Positions 46,925 to 56,025 of a stretch of 64,000 nucleotides of DNA are shown piece after piece. The translations under genes and the position numbers were made by a program. The notes below the pieces were generated by a model, which searched no databases, had not been told where the DNA came from, and was given only the letters and a program-made list of their open reading frames with translations. Position 1 is the first letter of the stretch; each line of letters opens with the position of its first letter. The DNA is from Ichthyophis bannanicus (taxonomy: Eukaryota; Chordata; Amphibia; Gymnophiona; Ichthyophiidae), in contig CM066051.1 of NCBI GenBank assembly GCA_033557465.1, positions 102,153,026 to 102,217,025 of the forward strand, in the 5' to 3' direction.

Positions 46925-47043
46925 TCAGCCTCCCTGTAGCAGGATTTTTAGCAGATTAGCGGGGTATGGCGCCCGGAGCTGATCAGAACACGTCTGGTCA
47001 GCTCATTACCACACCGGAAGTCTCTCAGAAAAATGTAATTTTT

Positions 47044-48540
47044 AAGGGTTAATATTTCGTTTTCAAGAGATGGCTTGTTCAATAAGTAATTTTTACTGAT
47101 AGCAGCTGCAGTTTCTTTAATGTCCACATCTACTTTGAATGGGTATGACAAGTACTCCACAACTGTTCCAATTTTTTGGAAGTCACCAAATCTATTTTCG
47201 AATTCCTGGATAACAGAACAGATTTCTGTCACATGTTTCTCGTTCTGAAAAACAAAATTTGGATATTGTCCCAGATGGTCCTGCATATTAGGAAAATGAT
47301 CAAAAGTGTTGTTTGTAAGGTCAGTCATCATTAACTCAAATTTGCTCTTGTAGGATGAAACTGAGTGGAGGAGTGGCCTAGTGGTTGGGGCAAGGTACTT
47401 CAGGCCGGAAGGTCAGGGGTTCAAATCCCACTAGAGGACAGCAACCTTGGGCCGGAAGGACTGGGGTTTCTAGTCCCACAGGTGCTCCTTGTGGTCTTGG
47501 GCAAGCCACTTAACCCTCCATAGCCCATGTTCCCTGTAAAATAGTTATCTCCAAGTTATAATGCCCTGTTCAATGTAATTTCAGTTTGTTCATTGTAAAC
47601 CGCACTGATGCAGAATAGCGCGGTATATAAGAGAATGTAAATAAATAAAATAAATAACTGTACTCATCATCTTGCCAATGCATTTGTTTTTACCTTGTAG
47701 TTCAAGGTTCATATCACTTAGTTCGCCTGTAAATTCAGTGAGAAATGCCAGATCACATAACTACTCCTCATCTTCCAACTCTGCTTGGTCATCTCCCCTC
47801 TCCTTCAAAAAACTTCTTATTTCATTCAGCAAATCATGAAATCTTTGCAGAAATTTGTGCCTACTTAGCCACCTTACATCTGTGTGCAAAATGATTTCCG
47901 CTGCCCCTTTATCAAGAGTAAGATTGAAAAGCCATCTTTGAAGTGATCTTCCACAAACTGAATTTACAATTTTGAAAGTGATGTCCATGACAGTCTTTGT
48001 ATTGAGTCTCTTGCTTGCCAAAACTTGCTGGTGAATAATACAGTGGTAAGAAAGGAAATCTGGGAAGTCGTCATGCTATCTACAGAGGGCTATGAAACCG
48101 TTGACCTCACCTGTCATTGCTCTTCCTCCATCAGTAGTGATGGAAACAAGTCTATGCAATGGAAGATTACACTTTGTCACATAAGAATGGAAAGAATTTA
48201 ATATTTTCTGACCGGTAGTTCTCCCTTTTAAAGAAATCATTCCAAGTAGTTCTTCTTTAACACTGAAGTCTTCAAAAACCATCCGGATAAAGACTAGTAA
48301 CTGGGCTATGTCTCTTATGTCTGTAGATTCATCCAGTTGGAGTGAGAAAGCAACACAATTTGAAACATCCTCCAACAATTCTTCAGTTGTGTCTCCACAC
48401 ATCTTTTCTATTCGCCGCACGATGGTATTTCTTGACAATTGTACATCTTGAATAGCAGCTATGATCTCTTTTTTATTTTTAAATCCTACAAAAAGATTGT
48501 TAGCTGCTTCAAGAAAACAATCTTTTACAAATTCCCCTTC
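47044..48540 (-). pseudogene. hAT transposase, catalytic and insertion domains (broken)
   Basis: 48438-48076 has CVAFSLQLDESTDIRDIAQL and LVSITTDGGRAMTGEVNGF; the aspartates in LDEST and TTDG are the first two residues of the hAT catalytic triad. 48021-47761 has LHTDVRWLSRHKFLQRFHDL, the conserved hAT block following the C/H motif. 47331-47044 has FPNMQDHLGQYPNFVFQNEK and leads to the dimerisation region. A SINE at 47363-47657 and at least three stops or frameshifts interrupt it. Confidence 0.75.
47363..47657 (+). mobile_element. tRNA-derived SINE with L2-like 3' tail, in hAT transposase
   Basis: It starts GAGTGGAGGAGTGGCCTAGT. TGGCCTAGTGG (47374-47384) fits RNA polymerase III box A and GGGGTTCAAATCCCACT (about 47415-47432) fits box B. 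Then a body with CTTGTGGTCTTGGGCAAGCC and a tail with TTGTAAACCGCACTGATGCA, GCGGTATATAAGAG and an (AAATA)n run. It is the complete form of the family whose truncated copy is at 18475-18665. An AACTG-like short repeat borders it. It interrupts the hAT transposase coding region. Confidence 0.82.
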
Positions 48541-48579
48541 AGTGAAAGGTTTGCATTTCTTTGCGATCAGGTTGCTGAC

Positions 48580-48888
48580 CTAGAAGGATGCTATGGTTGC
48601 ATTGACCAAATGTGACCTTGGCTTCGCCATCAACTGTAGCTGAGTAGCCAATTTTGATTTAAGTTCTTTGAGCTTCAATTTACGAATTTCACTTTTGGGT
48701 GGAAAATCAGCATCAAACTTATAGCTATGCAGAGCCTTATAATGACTTTCCAGATTACCCTTTTTGGGCAAGGATACTGGGGCATTACAAATTAGACAAC
48801 AACACTTTTCTTTCACCATGATGAAGAAGTAGTCCATTTCCCATTCATCATGAAAGTGGTAGGTTTTGCTCTTCGTTGGAACACTCAT
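48580..48888 (-). pseudogene. hAT transposase, N-terminal zinc-finger part
   Basis: This frame of 102 residues begins MSVPTKSKTYHFHDEWEMDY and contains CCCLICNAPVSLPKKGNLES then HYKALH. The C-x2-C...H-x4-H spacing forms a BED-like DNA-binding finger, and a basic coiled stretch follows (KLKLKELKSKLATQ). The arrangement matches Charlie-type transposases and their domesticated relatives (GTF2IRD2-, ZBED- and SCAND3-like proteins). A stop follows the frame, and the central part resumes at 48540. Confidence 0.75.
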
Positions 48889-49873
48889 CTTTATTATACT
48901 GGGGTGGCTGGATGTAAGAAAGCCAAATCTGCTAAGTTAGTATAAACACTGGCTGAATCTGGTCCAGAACTGTCACTGTCCCAAAATATTAAAGATCAAC
49001 AGGAACTGAAGACCTCTGGATGATGTGCAATACAAGATGCCAAAACTACACCTGCAGTTCTAAAAGTAAAAATAAGAATTCATCATACTGGCACCAATAA
49101 TCAAATACCACCAAACAATCATCAAAAAAACTCAAACACCTGTCCAGCAAACCAGATAAAATCGAATACTGCCAAACAAGTTCAAATACCACCACACGCG
49201 ATTTAATAAATTCTGCACACAGTGTAGAATCAACGCAAAGGCTAGGCAAAATAAAATTGCAGAGGCTAGCAAAAGTCACAGTGGTTTGAACCAATTCGAA
49301 GGCAAGGCATAGGCAAGTTAGAACAAAATTGGAAAAGCCTGCCAAAATCACCAAATTCTTGACACTTTGTTGTGTCTGACCGAAAACGTTTAATGAAAGC
49401 GAACAATAAAGCGACCAATGACCAGCACATGACACAACTAATACGGTAAGTGTATTCAGGTAAAGCCTGGGTGAATGGATATCACCCAGTATATAACACA
49501 CTTCTAAGGGGTGTTAGGGCGGGGGCAGGAATGGGTGATTCTGAGAGGCAGGAGACCAGGTATGACGCTGGGCCTGTGGCGTCTCGTCGCGGGGCGGCAG
49601 CCCCCTGGGATACCCACAAACTATTGGCACGAAAACAACTAGTGCCCCCAATACACCTGCAGGCAAGATTCCCGCAGGCAGGGAAAAAAGACAGGCAAAG
49701 GATCAGCAGCGGCGACAAGCCCTCAGCAGACGACCTGTCAGCACGAGCTCTCTCCTAGGGACGGGGCGAGCTGCTGGAGAGATGGAGCCAAGTGGGGCTG
49801 GCGATCTATTTCTGACCCCTCCACGATCTGCAGGTAGATTGCGATCTACCTTTTGGACATGCCTGTTGTATAT

Positions 49874-51147
49874 AATGACACATCTGTTTATATCTATATA
49901 TATTTTTTCCCTCTAGATCATACTGCTTTATTAGTTCTGCAAACTCTTTTATTTTCTTCCCCTCTATTAGTTGACCTATCTTTGTCAGACTATTTTTCTC
50001 TCATTTCTCAAAATCATTTTTCCCCAATGCAGGAGAAAAATCTGGGTTCCCTCGAATAGGTATCAATCTGGACACTCCATTCCTCCCCAACCACAAATGT
50101 TTCCATTTATTCCAAAGCCTCCAGGTCAGTTTAACATATGGATTACTGCCTTGGTATCCTCCTCTGACATTCTTGGGTAACCATAGAAAATCTCCTATCC
50201 TCCCCTCCTCCAGTTTGTCTGATTCTATCTGGACCCACTCTTTTATCTCTTCTGCCCCCCACTCTACAACTGCACTTAATTGCGCTGCCTCTAAGTATCT
50301 AGCTAAATCTGGTATAGCCATAGCACCCTGCTCTCTCCTCCTTGTAAGAATCTTCCATGCTACTCTGTTAGTTTTCCCTCTATAGTCTCACTATATAATT
50401 CTTTGGCACATTCATAGGGAGGGTGGTGAAGAGGTATATCAACTTGGGATAGCGGACGCTCTCCCCATCCTGACATTTCTCTGCTTCCTCACTCCTCCAG
50501 TTCTCCCCTTACTGTTTTTTCCAACCTTACAAAATTTGCCCTAAACATATCTAAATCCTTAGAGGTTAAATTTATTCCCAAGTACTTAATGCTTTGTTTA
50601 GCCCATCTAAAAGGGAATTTCTCCTTGATCTTTAATTGTGTTTCTGCCGAGGAGGATATATTTAATATCTCCAGTTTGGTAGCATTTATTTTAAAACCTG
50701 AATACTCCCCAAATTCCAACAATATATTATATAAAGCCTCCAATGATTCTATCATTCTACTCAACATAAAAAGCAGGTCATCTGCAAAAAGGGAGACTTT
50801 ACTTTCTATCTTCTTCCATTTTACCCCATATATCTCAGAACATTCTCTCACCCGCTGGGCTAATGGTTCCATAGATAGTACAAATAGAATCGGTGAAAGA
50901 GGGCACCCCTGACATGTTCCCTAAACAATTCAAAGGCATCTGTATATTCCCCATTAATACAAATTTTAGCCATAGCTGTAATCCAATTCAAATAGCTTCT
51001 CTCTATCCCCATCATTTCCAATACCTTGAAAAGAAAGGGCCATGACACGCAATCAAATGCTTTTTCAGCATCTATTGTCAGTAGAATCATCTGCTCCTCC
51101 CCCTTTCCCCCCTTCCACATTGCGTTCAACACCTTCCTTATATTATT
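49874..51147 (-). pseudogene. Old L1 ORF2: RT palm/thumb segment
   Basis: Minus-strand blocks: LNAMWKGGKGEEQMILLTID then AEKAFDCVSWPFLFKVLEMM (motif A), GCPLSPILFVLSMEPLAQRV (in a shifted frame at about 50900), KVSLFADDLLFMLSRMIESL (motif C intact) and KFPFRWAKQSIKYLGINLTS. The thumb/connection region follows, with WLPKNVRGGYQGSNPYVKLT (about 50190-50130). Three or more frameshifts. It is a different L1 subfamily from elements A and B, and older. Confidence 0.8.
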
Positions 51148-52135
51148 TGCAGATGACACAAAACTGTTTAAAGTTGTTAAAACCCAAGAGGATTGTGGAA
51201 AATTGCAAGAGGATCTTGATAAATTGGAAGACTGGGCATCAAAATGGCAGATGAAATTTAATGTGGACAAGTGCAAAGTTATGCACCTAGGGAAGAACAA
51301 CCCAAACTATGGTTACACAATGCAAGGTTCTACATTAGGAACCACCACCCAGGAAAAAGATTTAGGCGTCCTTGTGGATAACATATTAAAACCCTCCGCC
51401 CAGTGTGCAGCGGCAGCCAAGAGAGCAAATAGAATTCTAGGTATCATAAGGAAACGAATGGAAAATAAAACAAAAGATATTATAATGCCTCTATATCGTT
51501 CCATGGTGAGACCGCACCTTGAATATTGTGTGCAATTCTGGTCGCCGTATCTTTAAAAAGATATAGTGTTATTAGAAAAGGTTCAGAGAAGAGCCACCAA
51601 AATGGTAAAGGGGATGGAAGGATACTCCTATGAAGAAAGGCTAAAAAGGTTAGGGCTCTTTAACCTGGAAAAGAGACGGCTGAGGGGAGATATGATAGAA
51701 GTCTATAAATTAATGAACGGAGTGGAACGGGTAAACGTAGATCGATTGTTTACGTTATCAGAATATAGAAAGACTAGGGGACATGCAATGAAGCTACAGG
51801 GTAAACTATTTAAGACTAATAAAAGAAAATATTTTTTCACTCAACGTGTAATCAAACTCTGGAATTTGTTACCGGAGGATGTAGTAAAGGCTGTTAGTGT
51901 AGCTGGGTTTAAAAAAGGTTTGGACAAGTTCCTGGAGGAAAGGTCCATAAACCATTATTAAGAAGGGACCCAGGATATCAATGCTTGACCTAGTACAAGC
52001 ATTGGGGAACCTGTGTCTTTTGGGGAAACTGCTAGGTACGTATGACCTAGATTGGCCACTGTTGGAAACAGGATACTGGGCTTGATGGACCTTGGTCTGA
52101 CCCAGAATGGCATATTTTATGTTCTTATGTTCTTA
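51148..52135 (+). mobile_element. CR1 LINE, 5'-truncated young copy with complete 3' end
   Basis: It begins exactly at the catalytic box FADDTKLFKVV (51148) and runs through LGKNNPNYGYTMQGSTLGTT, DLGVLVDNILKPSAQCAAAA and RPHLEYCVQFWSPYL. After one frameshift at an A-run (about 51555) it continues [20 protein letters not shown] to [16 protein letters not shown] (stop about 51961). The 3' end reads CTGGGCTTGATGGACCTTGG and terminates with the octamer-like TTCTTATG repeat (52115-52135). It is near identical to the 8917-10512 copy and is inserted in the RT of the old L1, where ATTA-type microduplication is the only target change. Confidence 0.88.
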
Positions 52136-53701
52136 TAATTATCAGCTGTTTGGTGCCCAGGCACAAACCCCGACTGGTTTTCATGTACAAGTCTGAGTAT
52201 GTATGGTAATATCCTGTTTGCTAACACTTTAGTAAAAATTTTAAAGTTCGTCCCTAGCAATATATATGACCCACATAGATTTGGGTCCTTCCCTCTTTTG
52301 GCAGAATTGTAATACCCGCTGTCCTCATAGATTCTGGGATTTTCCCTCCCTCTTTAAAAGAGTTAAAGAGACGTGTCAATGGCTCACTCAATACAGCACT
52401 AAAGGCCTTATAAAACTTATTTGTGAACCCATCCATCCCGGGTGCTTTATGTGAAGGTAATGAATTAATCACCTCAGTTACCTCTTTTTCCCTTATGGGC
52501 TCTGAAATTTGTTCCGCTTCCTCCATGGTCAACCTAGGTAAATTTACTTGTAAATATTTTTCTGTTCTTTCCAGTGAGCTTGTATGTTCTGGAGAATATA
52601 GCTGTTTATAAAATTCCATAAATCTCTCTTGGATTTGCTCCGATTTCCTTACTTCCCGTCCCTTTGCATCTCGTATTTTAGTTATATAGTTTCTATTCTA
52701 ATGTTGTTTCAACTTATATGTGTGGTGAAGATGGCCCTTCAGAAGAAATGGATGTTGAGGAAAATCCTGAGAGCAGAGCTAACTCACACAGGATTTCCAA
52801 AACTGACCTGAAAAAAACACAGTGCTCTGCTGAGCCGAATACACACCCCAGTACAGGGGAGGAGTTAGGCTTCAGCTCTGATTGGGCACACCCAAGGGAA
52901 CGGCAGGGAGTGCTGGGAATTGAAGCCCTTTTTAAAACCTCAGAGAGAGCTGAAAGAGAGGTGAGGAGGAAGGAGGAGAAAGGTGAACAGGGTTGTTGCT
53001 GCAGAGAGGACCACGGAGAATATCCAAGAGGATAGCATGGAGAAGGATATCCAAGTCCAAAAGAACGTTGTGAGAGGAGTGCGGAGTACTGGAACCCTAG
53101 AAGCTAGGAGAAGAGCACTAGGACCTTGTGAGAAGACAGAACCCCGGAAGAGTCAGCCTGGGAGTCTAACGTACCCTGCAAGAAACTCTTACTGCCGGGA
53201 AAAGCCTAGACCTAGCCAGCCTCGAGAAAGCAGCACGTGGAGAAAAGGTACTTCTAATGCCAACAAGCAGTGCTATAAAGACAGAGAACTACAGCCAGGA
53301 GAAAGTTTTCCTAAGAGAAGTTCTTTTATAAATGCCTCTAAACAAGGTAACACTAATAGCAGGGGTATTTTATCCTAGAGTGTGCAAGATACATCCAACA
53401 ATATACACTCCAAATATATCACTAGTCTTGTTTTAAAAAATTTCCTCGTCCACTTCAAATTGGTGCTAAAACTGATATCAATGCACGTATATATCTAACA
53501 CACAGGTCTCAGATCAAGGGAAAACTGTGGTCAACAGTGACCAACTATACTCCCAAGGTAACATCAACGACCTGATTTATACAGTTAAAGTGACATAGTG
53601 CATAAATCATATTTTTTTGCCCACATGAAACTTGTACAAATTAGCTTTTCATAATCCAATAGAATTCAATAGTTGTAGGTAAATTAGAATGGCTTCAACG
53701 A

Positions 53702-53792
53702 TTATGTGATGCAAGTTTGCTACTTTCCCAAAAAATGTATTAGAAGTATTAGAAGTCATTTTTTGGGAAAGTAGCAAACTTGCATCACATAA
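53702..53792. repeat. 91-bp perfect palindromic (foldback) insert
   Basis: Arms 53702-53737 and 53757-53792 match 36 of 36 as reverse complements (TTATGTGATGCAAG...). The 19-base spacer contains a duplicated TATTAGAAG. The opposite arm of the host transposon lacks it, so it is a later insertion, flanked by TA on both sides. A TA target suggests a Tc1/mariner-type MITE, but there are no other features to classify it. Confidence 0.75.
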
Positions 53793-54296
53793 CACAGGTA
53801 CACTACCAAAAAACTGCCTCCAGTTTTGCAACTGATTCCTATAGATTTTGGGGTGCTGAATCCAGGAAAAATAGCCAAAATGTTCCATCACGTCACGTTT
53901 TCTTGCAAAATTAGATTTCTTACCCATATAAGGAATGTTCACATAATTTCTTTTTAGCCGACTGCAGTTTATTTTCTTGGCCCAAAATAGAGGTTGTAAT
54001 GGTTAACTAACTAGAAACACTCCCTCATGATATTTTAGAGTGTTTTGTATTCATTTTATACATTAACAGGACAATTGGGAGGCGGGGGGCTAAATCCAGT
54101 ACTCACGCTGGCGCATGTTCTTTCCTGTTCGCCTCGCCTCGTTCGCTCGCTCAAACACGGTGGTTGCGACATGAACGTTCCTGTCAAATTTCAGTTTCTT
54201 GCAAGTTCATTATTACCTTTTGTTTGCTCAGTCGTAATCCAGCTTTATTCCGAAGTGGTTCACTACAGTTGTAGTTTGCAGTGCTGTGTATTTGTG

Positions 54297-56025
54297 ATGG
54301 CTCACAGAGCCAGAGGTTGCGTCAACTCTCCGGACAGTTTTTGTTTTATTTGTGGGGAATATACCGTGAAAAAGCGGCAGAGGAACATTTCTGCATTTAT
54401 TAAAAAAGTATATTTCGCCTATTTCGGTTTGAAGTTAGGCGATCAAGACAAACCGTGGGCTCCTCACAAAGTGTGCAAGACATGTGAGGAAGATCTACGC
54501 TTATGGATGAAAGGTAAAAAACAAGCATTTCGTTTCGGAATACCTATGATGTGGCGTGAACAAAGAGACCACAGCAGTGACTGCTATTTTTGCTCTTGCA
54601 TTGTGAAGGGATACAAATTAAAAAATAAGAACGTAATAAGTTACCCCAACCTTCCCTCAGCAATTAGGCCTATGCCTCATAGCAACGAAGTACCTGTGCC
54701 TGAACCACCAAAATCTTTGGATCATATTTGTGTGGACGGTTCTGATCATGATGAGACTCATCAGATGGCTTTTCCCGATGAGTCCAGTACTTCCGAGTTT
54801 GAAACTGAACCAGATCCGAAACCTGAACTTTTCTCTCAAGCTGAATTGAATGATTTAGTCCGGGATTTAGGACTCCCAAAAGATGCTGCCCAACTGCTAG
54901 GTTCTCGGCTTAAACAGAAAAATCTATTGTCACCAGGAACAACTTTTTATTGGTACCGCAACCGCGAGACACAATTTTTGAAGTATTTCAGCAAAGAGGA
55001 AGATTTGGTATTTTGCAACGATATATACGGAGTGATGGAAAAGTTTAAACTCAAGTATGATCCTGCTGAATGGCGGCTGTTCATTGATTCGTCAAAAGAC
55101 AGCATAAAAGGTGTTCTTCTTCATAATGGCAACACATTCGCTTCAGTTCCTATTGCTCACTCTGTTATTCTCCAAGAAAAATACGAGAATTTGGCCCTGA
55201 TTCTTCAGAAGATTCGTTATGATGAGCATAAGTGGATGATTTGTGGAGACTTTAAAATTCTATCCATGCTATTAGGGCAGCAATCCAGTTTCACCAAATA
55301 TCCCTGCTTCCTTTGCTTGTGAGATAGCCGGGCCCACGACCTACACTGGGGGAAAAAAAGACTGGCCAATTCGGGAGTATTTGAGACCCGGTGAGAAAAA
55401 TGTTCTTCATGAGAGCTTGGTACCTCGTGATAAAATTCTATTACCACCTCTCCACATTAAGTTGGGTCTCATTAAGCAATTCATCAAGTCCCTTCCAAAA
55501 GATGGTGAGTGCTTTCGGTACCTTTGCTCAAAGTTCCCCTGACTTTCTGAAGCAAAGCTAAAGGAAGGAGTGTTTGTTGGCCCTGATATAAGGAAACTCA
55601 TTTCAGATGGAGCATTCGCTGAAACGATGTCTGAGAAGGAAAAAGAAGCCTGGGATTCCTTCAAGGATGTTGTTCTCAAATTCTTGGGGAACAGGCGGGA
55701 TGAGAACTATAAGGATATTGTTGCCAGGATGCTCAATGCCTTCAAAGAACAAGGCTGTAACATGAGCCTGAAAGTCCATTTCTTGCACTCCCATGTGAAC
55801 TACTTTCCCGAAAACCTGGGGGCGTACAGTGAAGAACAAGGTGAAAGGTTTCACCAGGACATCAAGGACGCAGAGAGAAGGTACCAAGGAAGATGGAACA
55901 CCACTATGATGGCTGATTTCTGCTGGTTGCTGCTGCGGGAAACCCCAGATGAAAAATACGCCAAGCAGCGCACCAAGAGAAGCATTCGGGGGAAGAAGAA
56001 ACGGGCCCACCAGGAGATTGATTGA
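54297..56025 (+). pseudogene. Transposase-like protein of unknown superfamily (two stops, one frameshift)
   Basis: From ATG 54297 (MAHRARGCVNSPDS). An N-terminal CFICGEY...HKVCKTCEED motif (about residues 15-60) and CYFCSCIV (about 100) look like zinc-binding fingers. An acidic middle follows, then ELNDLVRDLGLPKDAAQLLG (about 185). The putative catalytic core contains RLFIDSSKDSIKGVLLHNGN, MICGDFKILSMLLGQQ, CFLCL and later HFLHSHVNYFPENLGAYSEE then QGERFHQDIKDAERRYQGRW. Acidic residues in FIDSS, CGDFK and EEQGERFHQD could form a DDE/D-type triad. There are breaks at TGA 55321-55323, an A-run near 55355 and TGA at about 55541. I have seen the same protein type widely repeated in animal genomes as uncharacterised ORFs; the superfamily is not clear to me. 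Confidence 0.6.

Larger units (their letters stand above)
40445..47026 (-). mobile_element. L1/Tx1-type LINE, full length with both ORFs open (element B)
   Basis: This 6582-bp element is flanked by a 17-bp perfect target duplication AGAAAAATGTAATTTTT (40428-40444 and 47027-47043). It has a short 5' untranslated region (about 102 bp before the ORF1 ATG), ORF1 (46924-46019), an inter-ORF region of about 1.35 kb, ORF2 (44668-40865) and a 3' untranslated region ending TTTAATAAACAGATTT followed by poly-A. No frameshift or stop interrupts either ORF. Its proteins are roughly 60-65% identical to element A by eye, so it is a separate subfamily. It interrupts the hAT transposase just before its dimerisation domain. 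Confidence 0.92.
32973..49865 (-). mobile_element. hAT DNA transposon (Charlie-like), carrying two LINEs and a SINE
   Basis: Inverted termini CAGGCATGTCCAA (32973-32985) and TTGGACATGCCTG (49853-49865) are flanked by a perfect 8-bp duplication, TTGTATAT (32965-32972 and 49866-49873). Within it the minus strand encodes a hAT transposase in pieces. Without nested inserts (33361-40130, 40445-47026, 47363-47657) the element is about 3.2 kb, the expected size of an autonomous hAT. The transposase has several frame breaks and is inactive. It sits in the C-terminal region of the old L1. Confidence 0.9.

Noticed and set aside
47363..47657. A functional tRNA gene suggested by A- and B-box motifs
   Set aside because: No cloverleaf acceptor stem closes, and the sequence continues into a SINE body and LINE-like tail.
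53337..53390. A splice donor/acceptor pair (AAACAAG-GTAAC to ATCCTAG) implying a 36-bp intron
   Set aside because: Far below the minimum vertebrate intron length, and the same AAACAAGGTAA recurs at the other side of the insertion, which is better explained as a target-site duplication.
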